Positions 1 to 9,291 of a stretch of 64,000 nt of DNA are shown here, in pieces (position 1 is the stretch's first letter; every line of letters begins with the position of its first letter). Below the pieces are notes generated by a model, which saw only the letters and a list, made by a program, of their open reading frames with translations, made no database searches and had not been told where the DNA came from. The position numbers were made by a program, and so were the translations under genes. The stretch is from Enterobacteriaceae bacterium RIT693 (GTDB taxonomy: Bacteria > Pseudomonadota > Gammaproteobacteria > Enterobacterales > Enterobacteriaceae): contig WJYK01000002.1 in NCBI GenBank assembly GCA_009668225.1, forward strand, positions 186,001-250,000. Reading direction: 5' to 3'.

Positions 1-1682
1 AGCGGCACGCCGGTCCAGTCGGCAATCACGTTGGCGACAGTGCGGGTATCGACATCAACCGAAAGCAGCGGGTTTGCATGCTGCACGCCATTCAGCTGCT
101 GTTGCAGCGAGTGAGTATCGCTCTGGCGCGAGATATCCTGGCGGCTTTCCAGCAGCTGTTCTGTCAGCGCCAGCTCCTGGTCGTACTGCGTTTCCAGTTC
201 ATCGAGGGCAACGGTCAGGCTCGTTTCTTCCTGTGCGATACTCTCCAGGCGTTCACCGTGTGCATGATTGCCGACCGCGATATCTTCCAGCAGCGCCTGC
301 TTCTCCATTTCAAGCGCCGTGATTTGCGCCCGGATACGGGTCAGCTGTTCCGGCACGGTGTCCATGCTCATGCGTACGCGCGCTGCGGCGGTATCCAGCA
401 GGTCAACCGCTTTGTCCGGCAGCTGGCGTCCTGTTAAATAACGGCGGGAAAGCGTGACAGCGGCACGGACCGCATCGTCGGTGATGTGGACGTTGTGGTG
501 TTCGGCATAGCGGGATTTCAGGCCACGCAGCATCAGGCACGCGGTGTCATCATCCGGCTCGTCGACTTTCACCATCTGGAAGCGGCGCTCCAGCGCGGCA
601 TCGCGCTCGAAGTACTGTTTGTACTCGCTCCAGGTGGTTGCGGCGATAGTGCGCAGTTCGCCGCGCGCCAGAGCGGGTTTCAGCAGGTTCGCGGCGTCTG
701 CGCCACCGGCCTGATTACCGGCTCCGATAATGGTGTGGGCTTCGTCGATAAACAGCAAAATCGGCGTCGGTGACTGTTGCACCGCGTCGATGACGTTTTT
801 CAGGCGCTGCTCGAACTCGCCTTTCACGCCCGCCCCCGCCTGCAGCAAACCAAGGTCAAGGGTGCGCAGGCTAACCGGCTTGAGCGATTCCGGCACGTTG
901 CCCTCGGCAATACGCAGCGCCAGACCTTCAACCAACGCGGTTTTACCGACACCCGGTTCACCGACCAGGATCGGGTTGTTCTTACGACGGCGGGAAAGAA
1001 TGTCGACCATCTGGCGAATTTCGGTATCACGACCGAACACCGGGTCGATTTTGCCCTCTTTGGCCTTGGCGGTGACATCGAGCGTGAATTTATCCAGCGC
1101 GTTCTGCAGCGCCGGGTTGAGCTCACCTTCTTTTAGTCCTTCCCCAACAGGGCGGCCAACAAACGCCACTTCTCCACCGTGGCTCTGCGCAAGTTCGGCT
1201 TCGTGCTGCACGTCCGGGCGCTCGTCTGACTGTGCGTCCAGCAGGGGGCGCAGGCGATCCAGCTGACTCTGACCGAGGGTCAGCAGTGGCCACAGACCAT
1301 CGCAGCGCGCCAGTTTAGGTTTATCAACCAGTGCCATCAGCAGATGCACGCTGCGGATTTGCTCTTCACCATTGAGGGAAGCCAGCATCCAGGCATCCTG
1401 CATCAGTTTCTGGATATCGGCGGATAACTGCGGACGACTGCGTACCGAGCGCGGTTGATTATCCAGCCAGCCGAGCAAATCCTGCCACAGTGCATCCATA
1501 TCCCACTCGTAGCGGCGCGCCAGTACGGTGAGGTCGCCTTCCCCCTGTTCGAGCAGCTTCAGCAGCCAGTGCTCCGGCAAAATTTCCGCATGGGCACGGG
1601 TCTGGCAGAGCGAAGCCGCCCCTTCCATCGCACGGGCACAGTAAGGGTTCAGACGTCGCAACAGGATGGCTGGATTTTCCAT
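1..1682 (-). CDS. clpV: T6SS ATPase ClpV (TssH), 3' end outside window
   Basis: ClpV is the AAA+ ATPase that disassembles contracted TssB/TssC sheath after a T6SS firing event in the cytoplasm. The frame was translated by hand from the ATG at 1682 and stays open to the window edge (about 560 residues; full ClpV is usually 850-900). An N-terminal sheath-binding region (about 1-160) is followed by the first AAA+ module, with Walker A GEPGVGKT near residue 241 and Walker [11 protein letters not shown] about 65 residues later. A coiled middle domain (rich in [20 protein letters not shown]-like heptads) is cut near the start of the second AAA+ module, where the sequence reads VIADWTGVP. It is the last visible gene of the T6SS cluster, 182 bp after orf103. 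Identity is secure; the C-terminus cannot be seen. Confidence 0.95.
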   Translation of the reverse strand, partial: MENPAILLRRLNPYCARAMEGAASLCQTRAHAEILPEHWLLKLLEQGEGDLTVLARRYEWDMDALWQDLLGWLDNQPRSVRSRPQLSADIQKLMQDAWMLASLNGEEQIRSVHLLMALVDKPKLARCDGLWPLLTLGQSQLDRLRPLLDAQSDERPDVQHEAELAQSHGGEVAFVGRPVGEGLKEGELNPALQNALDKFTLDVTAKAKEGKIDPVFGRDTEIRQMVDILSRRRKNNPILVGEPGVGKTALVEGLALRIAEGNVPESLKPVSLRTLDLGLLQAGAGVKGEFEQRLKNVIDAVQQSPTPILLFIDEAHTIIGAGNQAGGADAANLLKPALARGELRTIAATTWSEYKQYFERDAALERRFQMVKVDEPDDDTACLMLRGLKSRYAEHHNVHITDDAVRAAVTLSRRYLTGRQLPDKAVDLLDTAAARVRMSMDTVPEQLTRIRAQITALEMEKQALLEDIAVGNHAHGERLESIAQEETSLTVALDELETQYDQELALTEQLLESRQDISRQSDTHSLQQQLNGVQHANPLLSVDVDTRTVANVIADWTGVP

Positions 1683-1828
1683 GAATCTCTCTCTTTGTCG
1701 GTTCCTGGACACGCTACCGCCCCTCGCTGTTTCCCGTTCAGGAGACCAAAGCGCATATGGTTGGGCAGGCAGAGGGTGAATTTCTTTGCTGAAGACCCGT
1801 GAAGACAGGCACTTAACGAAGAAATCCA

Positions 1829-1853
1829 TTCAGGTCCGCGTGACGGACCTGAA
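1829..1853. other. Perfect hairpin between orf103 and clpV
   Basis: Two 10-bp arms, TTCAGGTCCG and CGGACCTGAA, are separated by a 5-nt loop. It lies 12 bp downstream of the orf103 stop codon and about 147 bp before the clpV start, inside the presumed T6SS transcript. No T-run follows on the minus strand, so a simple intrinsic terminator is unlikely. An mRNA processing, stabilising or attenuating element that separates hcp levels from clpV levels is an inference. Confidence 0.5.
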
Positions 1854-1864
1854 CAGGGGGCAAA

Positions 1865-2176
1865 TTAAAAACTGTGCCCCAGATATTCACGTTTATTGAT
1901 TTCGATAGGTCTGGTCACACTATTATCCAGAATGACATGCCAGCAGGAGCTGTTGGCATTCGGCTGTAATGTCATATGCCACCGTGCATCACCACCGCCG
2001 TTCGGCCCGGCTTTACGATGCGGCCCGGCAATCACCTTGAGAGTTCCGCTGCAATAAGCATTGTTTAACTGACTATTCAGCCCACAAGCTTTTTCAATAA
2101 GACGTGCCGTATAGTTTTTGCTGAAGCGCTGGTCTTTCTGCCAGTTAGTCGCCCAGTTCGCGAGTGAAACAGACAT
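1865..2176 (-). CDS. Uncharacterised 103-residue protein encoded between hcp and clpV
   Basis: I do not recognise this family. The start was set at the ATG at 2176 because an AGGAGAG ribosome-binding site lies just upstream; a longer reading exists but has no such site. The product is 103 residues, with no signal peptide or membrane segment. It has three cysteines (31, 42, 79), a Trp/Gln/Lys-rich N-terminus (NWATNWQKDQRFSKNY) and a glycine-rich centre (GPNGGGDARWH). It follows hcp by 62 bp and precedes clpV, so it is probably co-transcribed with the Hcp tube gene. By context it may be a small T6SS cargo, an Hcp adaptor or an immunity-like factor. No toxin motif could be identified, and function remains unknown. 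Confidence 0.75.
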   Translation of the reverse strand: MSVSLANWATNWQKDQRFSKNYTARLIEKACGLNSQLNNAYCSGTLKVIAGPHRKAGPNGGGDARWHMTLQPNANSSCWHVILDNSVTRPIEINKREYLGHSF

Positions 2177-2238
2177 AGCTCTCTCCTGTAATCGCATTGC
2201 GATACACAAAGGGATCGCAATGCGGTGCAAACATGTTC

Positions 2239-2730
2239 TTACGCGGTAGCGCGTTCGTTCCAGCTATCGGAATGAATGATGTTGCCGTCTTTGTAAGTCC
2301 AGGTGATTTTCTCGTAGCGCAGCTCTACGCGCTCAAGGTGGTTGTGTTTCTCTTTCGACGGGTCTTTCACGTCGTACATTTCAGGGTTTACCTTCACCAC
2401 TTTTACGTTTTCCAGTTTGGTGTTGAAGTACTCCACTTCCTGGCCCGCATCGTTGATCCTGTACCACTTGAATTCCGCAGATTTGAGAGTCTGGCCAGTC
2501 GTTACCGCTTTGTAGAGGTACGGGCTGGAGGAGTCGATTTCCTTGGTGAACAGGAACGGCGTGTGGATACGGGTGCCGGTCAGCTTGCCGGTATTGTTGT
2601 CGGTCGGGATGTACAGGTTATGCTCCTGCGCCACCACTTCGATGCTGCCTTCACGGTCCTGAACGTCAACGGAGCCTTTGATGTCCGCGCCGCCATCGTC
2701 TTTCAGCCAAAGATAAACAGGTATTGCCAT
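2239..2730 (-). CDS. hcp: T6SS tube protein Hcp (TssD)
   Basis: Hcp forms the stacked hexameric rings of the inner T6SS tube, and is secreted and can carry effectors. The product is 163 residues, the usual size. It begins MAIPVYLWLKDDGGADIKGS and contains the typical HTPFLFTKEIDSSSPYLYKA segment and a C-terminal beta strand region (ELRYEKITWTYKDGNIIHSD). The ATG at 2730 is chosen because GGAGAA lies 7 nt upstream; an upstream ATG at 2757 would add nine non-conserved residues. It sits after the OmpA-like gene, with a 146-bp spacer carrying a strong hairpin, which suggests separate control of this highly expressed gene. Confidence 0.96.
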   Translation of the reverse strand: MAIPVYLWLKDDGGADIKGSVDVQDREGSIEVVAQEHNLYIPTDNNTGKLTGTRIHTPFLFTKEIDSSSPYLYKAVTTGQTLKSAEFKWYRINDAGQEVEYFNTKLENVKVVKVNPEMYDVKDPSKEKHNHLERVELRYEKITWTYKDGNIIHSDSWNERATA

Positions 2731-2793
2731 GATAATTTCTCCATTTATACACTTCATCCTTCAGACTGCCTCTTTGTTGGCTGCCTTCATTCG

Positions 2794-2825
2794 CCCCGGT
2801 CACAGAGCAGTCTCTGCTCCCGGGG
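2794..2825. other. Bulged GC-rich hairpin upstream of hcp
   Basis: Outer arms CCCCGG and CCGGGG enclose inner arms GAGCAG and CTGCTC around a 3-nt loop, with a short bulge (TCACA) on one side. It lies in the 146-bp gap between the OmpA-like gene and hcp, 64 bp before the hcp start. There is no T-run, so it is more likely an RNA processing or stability element than a terminator. That role is inferred from position only. Confidence 0.5.
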
Positions 2826-2876
2826 ACTCACTCCGTTGCCGCCGCGATCCAGCCCGAATGATTTTGTGTATCCTTT

Positions 2877-4574
2877 TTACGAAGCGTCATCATCCTGCGA
2901 TGACGCTGAGGGTTTGCCCGGTATCTGACAGGCGTTAGCCTGCGGTACCAGACTGATTTCGACACGACGGTTGAGCGCGCGCCCATCCGGGGTGTCATTC
3001 GTTGCGATCGGGCGGCTTTGGCCATAGCCCTGCACCGCAAAACAGCTTTCAGGTACATCGCCGGTGTCACGCATCCAGTCGCGCACCGCTTCGGCGCGTT
3101 TCCGGGAGAGCGTCTGGTTGAGCCCAGGGTTGCCGGTGTTATCGGTATGCCCTGCGACCACAATCAGCCAGCCCGGCTTCGCTTTAATGCCCACCAGCGA
3201 ATTAACCAACAGTTTGGTGGTGCCCGATTTCAGCGCTGATTTTCCTGAATCGAACAGCGACATACTGTCGAGGCGAACTATTTTCGGTACCGGTTTTGGC
3301 TTCGGTTGAGGTTTGGGCGGCGGCGGCGGCGGGATATACGAGCGAATGACGTCCAGCACCTTAAAGTGCAGACGCTCGCCCTGATACAGGCCAAGACTCA
3401 TCCGGAGCGGCACGCCGTTACGCGTCCAGGTATCCAGCTGCGCGGCATCCTCCCGCAGAACCGCAACGGCATCGGCTTTCGGGCCGTAATCATCCATCGG
3501 GATACGGTCGTAACGGGCGATATCAAAGCTTACGCGGTGCAGCAACTGGCGATTGTTCCAGCCGCTGCTGAGCAGCGCGGCAATGGCGGCCAGGGTAAAG
3601 ATCCAGAGCGCGTAGCGTAAGGTCCGGCCGCGTAGGGTTAATCCCTGACCTTCCGGCAACAGCGGCAAGACGAAATCCGGAAGCAGCGAGGTCACCGTGC
3701 TATCGGTGCCCACAGGTTGCCAGCCGGCCACATGCTGCATGGCGGTGTGACGGGACAGCCACGTCGTCCAGGCCGAAGACGCCAGGCTCCCGGCAAGAAT
3801 GGGGCCGATCCCCCACAGCACCACAGTGGGAGCAATGGCCGGCATATCGGGATGCTGATCCATAAATACCGCTTTGACGTGCTGATGGAACCAGCTCATC
3901 AGGCTGTTCATCAGCACCTGTTGCTGCATCGCAGGCGTTCCGCCGCTGGTGACCCATGAAGCAATTGAGGCCGGTGCTGAAGACTCACGCCAGACCCTCC
4001 CCCCTTCCCCCGGGAAAGCAGCCTGCCAGAGCATGTCATTTGTCATCGCACTGCCGACCTGACCATTCAGGACCAGCGGCACGGAATGGCCGGTTTCCTT
4101 ACGCAGCTGGCAGATTTGCCAGCGCAGGGCCAGCAGACGACTGGTAAGCCGCTCGCCGTCGGCATGCTTTTGCGGACAGACGCTCACCATGACCGACAGC
4201 TGGCGTCCCCAGTCCGGGCGCTGCCGCAGTACCTGGCGGGCCACAAGCTCAAGATCCTGAAAATCCTCCACGCGGATCCAGCACCCCTGCGTAACGATCA
4301 GCACCGATGACTGTTGTGGCCAGGCCAGCGGTAAATCGCCGCAGACCAGCACCACGGGCTGGCGGTAGGTCGCTTCCGGGAGGTCATCCAGGCACAGAGG
4401 AACATCGTGCTCAGCCCGGCGTCGGGCGACAGACCATAAGGCGGCGCTCACCCCCAACGCAGCCAAAAGAATGAGCACAGAAACCAGCCGCGACACCGGC
4501 AGAAAACCCAGGCAGATCGCTACGCTCAGCAGCGCGGCCCAAAGCGCAAGCCCGCGTTGTTGTGCAGGACTCAT
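2877..4574 (-). CDS. T6SS-associated OmpA-family protein (TagL-like peptidoglycan anchor)
   Basis: This 565-residue protein probably anchors the T6SS membrane complex to peptidoglycan. Two hydrophobic segments lie at the N-terminus (about 9-50) and a third in the middle (LRYALWIFTLAAIAALLSSG). A proline/lysine linker (PPPPPPKPQPKPKPVPK, about 415-431) leads to an OmpA C-terminal domain (about 432-545). That domain carries the peptidoglycan-binding signature: Asp in GHTDNTG near 478 and Arg in NRRVEI near 537. The ATG overlaps the tssL stop by 4 bp, so the two are translationally coupled. In E. coli Sci-1 the equivalent anchor is TagL; here the N-terminal two thirds are longer and different, so no gene symbol is given. 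Confidence 0.88.
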   Translation of the reverse strand: MSPAQQRGLALWAALLSVAICLGFLPVSRLVSVLILLAALGVSAALWSVARRRAEHDVPLCLDDLPEATYRQPVVLVCGDLPLAWPQQSSVLIVTQGCWIRVEDFQDLELVARQVLRQRPDWGRQLSVMVSVCPQKHADGERLTSRLLALRWQICQLRKETGHSVPLVLNGQVGSAMTNDMLWQAAFPGEGGRVWRESSAPASIASWVTSGGTPAMQQQVLMNSLMSWFHQHVKAVFMDQHPDMPAIAPTVVLWGIGPILAGSLASSAWTTWLSRHTAMQHVAGWQPVGTDSTVTSLLPDFVLPLLPEGQGLTLRGRTLRYALWIFTLAAIAALLSSGWNNRQLLHRVSFDIARYDRIPMDDYGPKADAVAVLREDAAQLDTWTRNGVPLRMSLGLYQGERLHFKVLDVIRSYIPPPPPPKPQPKPKPVPKIVRLDSMSLFDSGKSALKSGTTKLLVNSLVGIKAKPGWLIVVAGHTDNTGNPGLNQTLSRKRAEAVRDWMRDTGDVPESCFAVQGYGQSRPIATNDTPDGRALNRRVEISLVPQANACQIPGKPSASSQDDDAS

Positions 4575-5260
4575 TGCACGGCTCCCGGCAGCAGAGTCAG
4601 TAGCGTTCTATCGAGCCAGTGATCCAGTCCCCACCACAGGGCAGCAAGGACAATCACACTCAACCCAATACGCACCGGCCACGACGCCAGCCAGCCGCCT
4701 ATGCTCCGTCCGGCATAACTTTCTGCCAGTACCGGATGGGTCTGCGGATAACTGAAAGACGTAACATGTTCACTGAGGGCTTTCACGAGCGTTTGACGCG
4801 CCGGATCGTTCAGGGAACGGAAACTTCCGAGAAATCCCAGCATCATCACCCGCTGGAAACAGGTCACGACGGCATTATCCGGTGCGGGGTTGCGCAGCAC
4901 ATCACGCATCCGATCACACAGGGTGTCCCCGGCATCCATGGTGCCAAGAAAGTGCCCCTGCAGAGGAATGTCATACCACTGCACGCAGGCATCGTCCTCT
5001 ACCCCGCGGCCTTTTACCGCTTCATCAAGCAGCGCACACTGCGCGGTGAGGATATGCAGACAGCTGGCTTCATCGAGGTCACTTGCTTTCAGTTCACGCT
5101 GCACGCGTTCCACATCGGCGATACAGCGTTCCCACAGTTTTCGGCCTTCCCCTTCCAGGAACCGCGGGCCGTGACGCAGGCTGATGACCTGTAGCCAGGT
5201 GTCCTGCAACAGCGCATCAATATCAATGGACGCGGCGGTGCCGCGTTTACGCTCACTCAT
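4571..5260 (-). CDS. tssL: T6SS membrane-complex protein TssL (DotU family)
   Basis: TssL is a C-tail-anchored inner-membrane protein that, with TssM and TssJ, forms the trans-envelope T6SS complex. The 229-residue product has the cytoplasmic DotU domain (about 15-185) with the family features LLDEAVKG and a WYDIPLQGHFLGTMDAGDT stretch. A single C-terminal membrane helix follows at about 194-211. It lacks its own peptidoglycan-binding extension; that function is carried by the next gene. The ATG overlaps the tssK stop by 4 bp and its own stop overlaps the OmpA-like gene by 4 bp, forming a tight tssK-tssL-ompA unit. Confidence 0.94.
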   Translation of the reverse strand: MSERKRGTAASIDIDALLQDTWLQVISLRHGPRFLEGEGRKLWERCIADVERVQRELKASDLDEASCLHILTAQCALLDEAVKGRGVEDDACVQWYDIPLQGHFLGTMDAGDTLCDRMRDVLRNPAPDNAVVTCFQRVMMLGFLGSFRSLNDPARQTLVKALSEHVTSFSYPQTHPVLAESYAGRSIGGWLASWPVRIGLSVIVLAALWWGLDHWLDRTLLTLLPGAVQ

Positions 5261-6597
5261 GTTCTCAGGACCGCAAAGAGTTCAAGTTCAGGCTCGCCGA
5301 GCATCCCCGGGACGTAAAACATACAGGTGCCGCTCTGGAGCATTTCTGTCGCCAGAGGGTGCGAGACATCGAGACTGAAATACTGGTTTTCCAGACGCAG
5401 CGGAATAGCCGCAGGCACATGGCGCAGTGGCGTCAGCGGCACGCCCACGCGGGAAGAGTTGACGATCCCCCGCACATGGTCCGGGCTGCCCACTTTGCAC
5501 TGGCGTGGGAACTGCTCCTGCAGCTGCGCCACCGGCATCGGTGAACGCACTGAGAGGTAGTAATCCGCCCCTTCGCGCAGCCGCGGGTCATGCAGGCGGG
5601 CCTGCCAGAAGTGAAGACGAGGATCATATTCAAGCTCAAGCGACACCACTCGCGATGGCAGGCTGGCTTCCAGCAGGTCACCCAACAGGTCAAACAGCGG
5701 GGGGAACACGGCGTTCAGTTGCTCATGCTGCCAGGCCGGAATAGCGCTGACCTGGTGCTCCAGCGAGAACGTCAGCAGGCTGCCGGCCAGGCGGGCAAGC
5801 TCCGGATACAGCCGCTCCGGGGGGCTTTGCGGGTTACGCTGAAACTGCCCGAGAACCGGCTCTGCGCTGTTCAGGGCATTCAGCAACCAGAACAGGGAAA
5901 CGTCGGCCACCGCAAAATCTGCCATGCGTTCGTTACTCTCGCGGCGCATTGCCATCAGACGGCTCAGGCGGGCACGCAGCTGAGTCATAAGCTGTTCCAG
6001 CTGGGTCACCAGCCAGCGGCTGCCCTGCATCGTCAGCAGCGGAGGAAGAAAAGTATCGTCAATCAGCCAGCCCCCCTGCGAGTCCTGCTGCAAACGGGCC
6101 ACAGGGCAGGTCAGGTAATCACTGTTGTTTTGATGAGCAAAGCGCAGGGTTAGCTCTGGCTGCATCACCGCAATCTGGCGGGTGTCTTCCCCGAAGGTAT
6201 TGCGGACATCCCGCCAGCGCTGGCGAAAACGCACCGGACGCTCTGCCACCTCATCGGGTTTCAGGCAATTACCGCCGTTCGCCCGCAGCAGCGGGAGTGC
6301 CAGAACCACCACCGCGTGATGAGATTCACCCTCGGGCGACAGCGCCGGTGGCAGAGCATCAGCATTGTCGGTGTCGATGAGCGTACCATCCGAAAAACGA
6401 ACACGCAGATGACGGGCCTGCAGGCGGCCCAGCTTTAGCGCATCAGGTTCGAAGGTGGCATTCATCACTCCCCAGGGCTGGGCGAGTCCCAGTTGGGCAA
6501 TGCATTCCGCAGACCAGGCCGCATACGCGGCCTGTTGCTGGAAGTGCTGGGGAGAGACCATCTGGCCCCTGCCCCATAACGGTTGTTCCGTTTTCAT
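5257..6597 (-). CDS. tssK: T6SS baseplate protein TssK
   Basis: TssK is the trimeric baseplate connector that links the T6SS wedge to the TssL/TssM membrane complex. Length (446 residues) and the N-terminal segment (LWGRGQMVSPQHFQQQAAYA) match the family, as do the DYYLSVRSPMPVAQLQ region and the ending FYVPGMLGEPELELFAVLRT. The start ATG is preceded by AGGAAG. The gene begins 17 bp after tssC stops and overlaps tssL by 4 bp. Confidence 0.95.
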   Translation of the reverse strand: MKTEQPLWGRGQMVSPQHFQQQAAYAAWSAECIAQLGLAQPWGVMNATFEPDALKLGRLQARHLRVRFSDGTLIDTDNADALPPALSPEGESHHAVVVLALPLLRANGGNCLKPDEVAERPVRFRQRWRDVRNTFGEDTRQIAVMQPELTLRFAHQNNSDYLTCPVARLQQDSQGGWLIDDTFLPPLLTMQGSRWLVTQLEQLMTQLRARLSRLMAMRRESNERMADFAVADVSLFWLLNALNSAEPVLGQFQRNPQSPPERLYPELARLAGSLLTFSLEHQVSAIPAWQHEQLNAVFPPLFDLLGDLLEASLPSRVVSLELEYDPRLHFWQARLHDPRLREGADYYLSVRSPMPVAQLQEQFPRQCKVGSPDHVRGIVNSSRVGVPLTPLRHVPAAIPLRLENQYFSLDVSHPLATEMLQSGTCMFYVPGMLGEPELELFAVLRT

Positions 6598-6614
6598 CGG
6601 CTTCCTGCCTTACG

Positions 6615-8156
6615 TTACGATTTCGCCTTCGGCATCTGGGAAACCAGCGACAGGTTGACGTCCATGCCTTCCACCTGGAAGTGCGGTACCGCATACAATT
6701 TGACGCGGAAGAAGCCCGGATTGTCCTCGATATCTTCTACCGTTACCTTCGCATCACGCAGCGGGTGTGAAGCCTGCAGTTCGTCGCCCGGATCGGTCAT
6801 TTCAGTGACCAGACTACGTACCCACGTGTTGAGCTCCAGCTCCAGCAGGCGGCGGTCTTTAGTGGTCCCAATATTTTCGCGCTGAATAAGCTTCAGGTAG
6901 TGAGCGATACGTGACAGCAGGAAGATGTAAGGCAGGCGCGCGTTGATGCGGCTGTTTGCTGTGGCATCAGCCGTGTCGTACAGCGCAGGTTTCTGCGTGG
7001 AGTTCGCCGAGAAGAAGCATGCATAATCGCGATTCTTGTAATAAGAAAGAGGAATAAAGCCCAGGTTGGCGAATTCGAATTCGCGGGTTTCCGGGATCAT
7101 CACTTCAGACGGAATTTTCACCTGGTTGCCGGTACCCAGATCGTAAAGGTGAATCGGCAGATCCTGAACCGCCCCGCCCGCCTGTGGGCCACGAATTTGC
7201 ACACACCAGCCGTTATTGATAAAGCTGCGCACCATGTTTGCAGCAAAGGCAAAGGAAGCGTTAGTCCACAGGTATTTATCGTGATCCGGGCCTTTAACTT
7301 CTTCAACATAGTTAAAACTGCGTACCGGTACGGTATCCGGGCCATAAGGCAAGCGGCCCAGCACGCGCGGCATGACAAGACCGATATAGCGAGAATCATC
7401 TGTATCGCGGAAGGATTTCCACTTGATGTATTCCGCACGGTCAAAGTAGTTGCCAATGTCTTTGATTGCGGCCATCTCTTCCATCGACTCTTTCAGGAAG
7501 AATTTCGGACCAGCAGCACCGATAAACGGCATATGCGCCGCGGCAGACACTTTCGAAATATTACGCAGCAGCGCAACATCCTGGGCGGAGGCGTCAAACT
7601 CATAAGCAGAGATCAACGCACCAATAGGCTCCCCGCCAGGGGTATCGTATTCAGCCACATAAGTTTGCAGATAGAGACCGCTCTGGACAATTTCCGGGCT
7701 GTCCTCAAAGTCCTGACGCAGATCGTCTTTAGACAAGTCCAGCAGCTCAATTTTGACGTTCTGGCGGAAGTCAGTTTTATCCACCAGCGATTTCACGCCG
7801 CTCCAAAGGGACTCAACGGCCTGGAACTCCTCGTGATGCATAACCGCATCCAGCTGACGGCTGATTTGATAATCCAGTTCGGCGATATGGTGGTCAATCA
7901 GCGACTTATCGAGTTTCTCAACTTTTGAGCCAGCTTTACTGAGGCATTCAAGAAACACCCGCATGCCCGCAGTCAGTCGCTCATCGGCGGTAGCATCGGA
8001 CATCGCTTGATTGTCCTGCCAAATATCCAGCGCGCTTAATTCTGAAACCGGGCTGAGATTGATTTTTTCAAACAGAGAAGCATAAACGCTACCTGCGTCA
8101 TGGCGTTCAAGCACGACGCTTTCGCTACCGGCAGTATTTTCGTTTTGTACAGACAT
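6615..8156 (-). CDS. tssC: T6SS sheath large subunit TssC (VipB)
   Basis: TssC pairs with TssB to make the contractile sheath. The product is 513 residues from the ATG at 8156, within the family range. Typical segments are visible: a DYQISRQLDAVMHHEEFQAV stretch, LWSGVKSLVDKTDF, and a C-terminal region with NPGFFRVKLYAVPHFQVEGM. The ATG at 8156 has AGGA six bases upstream, whereas the ATG at 8162 sits directly against it, so 8156 is preferred. The gene lies 38 bp downstream of tssB. Confidence 0.96.
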   Translation of the reverse strand: MSVQNENTAGSESVVLERHDAGSVYASLFEKINLSPVSELSALDIWQDNQAMSDATADERLTAGMRVFLECLSKAGSKVEKLDKSLIDHHIAELDYQISRQLDAVMHHEEFQAVESLWSGVKSLVDKTDFRQNVKIELLDLSKDDLRQDFEDSPEIVQSGLYLQTYVAEYDTPGGEPIGALISAYEFDASAQDVALLRNISKVSAAAHMPFIGAAGPKFFLKESMEEMAAIKDIGNYFDRAEYIKWKSFRDTDDSRYIGLVMPRVLGRLPYGPDTVPVRSFNYVEEVKGPDHDKYLWTNASFAFAANMVRSFINNGWCVQIRGPQAGGAVQDLPIHLYDLGTGNQVKIPSEVMIPETREFEFANLGFIPLSYYKNRDYACFFSANSTQKPALYDTADATANSRINARLPYIFLLSRIAHYLKLIQRENIGTTKDRRLLELELNTWVRSLVTEMTDPGDELQASHPLRDAKVTVEDIEDNPGFFRVKLYAVPHFQVEGMDVNLSLVSQMPKAKS

Positions 8157-8194
8157 CAGCATTCCTCATTTAATCCGTTAAATATCGTGACGAC

Positions 8195-8692
8195 TTATGC
8201 CTGTTTGGGCGCCAGGGCAGACAATTCAGCGCGAAGTTCAGCGCTCAGTGCCGGGTCAATCAGAATCTTTTCCAGTTCTTTTCGGAAAGCCTGGTTATCG
8301 AGAAGATTGGCTTTAAGATCGCGAAGCAAATTACGCATCGCCAGCATGGCTTTCAGCTGGGGTATTTGGCGCGCCACCTCTTCCGGAGTAAAATCTTTCA
8401 TGTCACGGAAGGTGAGACGGATATTCTCTTCGCTATCCTCTGCGGCCAGCGTATTCGCCACGGTAATGTTAATTTTTGGGGAATATTCAGAAAGAACACT
8501 GTTGAAATTATTTTTATTGATGTTTTCCTTTACTCGTTCAGATAAAGGTGCCGTTTCACCACCATGACTAAAATCACCGGCAACCAATAGCTTTAACGGT
8601 AATTCTGTTTTCTTCTGCGCCCCACCCGTGTGTAAATCCAGCTTTAAATTGATTCGTGCTTTGGGCACCTCACCCTGGAAACTATCAGCCAT
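8195..8692 (-). CDS. tssB: T6SS sheath small subunit TssB (VipA)
   Basis: TssB is the small sheath subunit that intertwines with TssC. The 165-residue product shows the expected N-terminus (QGEVPKARINLKLDLHTGGA), the PLKLLVAGDFS segment and a C-terminal helical part (LKAMLAMRNLLRDLKANLLD). It is the first gene of the visible T6SS cluster. The AT-rich gap upstream (8693-9291) must hold the promoter. tssA, tssE, tssF, tssG, tssJ, tssM and vgrG are not in this window and are expected beyond its left edge. Confidence 0.96.
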   Translation of the reverse strand: MADSFQGEVPKARINLKLDLHTGGAQKKTELPLKLLVAGDFSHGGETAPLSERVKENINKNNFNSVLSEYSPKINITVANTLAAEDSEENIRLTFRDMKDFTPEEVARQIPQLKAMLAMRNLLRDLKANLLDNQAFRKELEKILIDPALSAELRAELSALAPKQA

Positions 8693-9291
8693 CTTCTCAT
8701 CCCTCCGTTATCACTGCATGGTATTTTTGGCACTACGTTACACCGCGCAAAATAATAGAACAATGAACAAAGTTGGATCAATTTTTTACAGTGCTAAAAA
8801 TCTCAATAATACTTATAAGAATATTCATGATATAGAATGAACATTGAGGATTAGTCTTATAAGGATGATATTACAAACTTATATACAGGCCAGGAACGAG
8901 ATTTAAATTTATTTTTACAGCAAAAAGCAGAACACAAGGAAAAATAAAGTAAAAAATTGACTCAAATCAATACAGAAGCCAAAATCAACCTAACAATATG
9001 AAAAATATAACTTTCAGCAAAAAAAACCTTCAACCTCTAAATGTAACCAAGAATAATCTTAAATTTACTAAAACAGCCCATCTCGGTCGCCATTCGTCGC
9101 AGAAGAAAGGGTAAGAAATACATAAAATAATAACAGAGAGATATTATCACTTGATAAAACACCGCTATACAAGAATCATCCTGGACGGAAAATAGGCGAC
9201 AACATGCTCGTCAGAGTACAAATAAAAATAAAGTTATCACATGTACCCACTGTACTGACGGCAGTACAGCTAACCTGCACTGCCGTTCTTT
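8693..9291. promoter_or_regulatory. AT-rich 600-bp intergenic region upstream of tssB
   Basis: About 600 bp separate the first T6SS gene from the next gene, which ends at 9292 on the same strand. The stretch is visibly AT-rich (runs such as TTTTTTACAG, AATAATACTTATAAG, AAAAAAACC) against a GC-rich background. I find no convincing gene in it. It must contain the T6SS promoter. AT-rich leaders of enterobacterial T6SS clusters are commonly silenced by H-NS; that is known for such clusters and inferred here. Exact promoter boxes could not be assigned. Confidence 0.6.
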
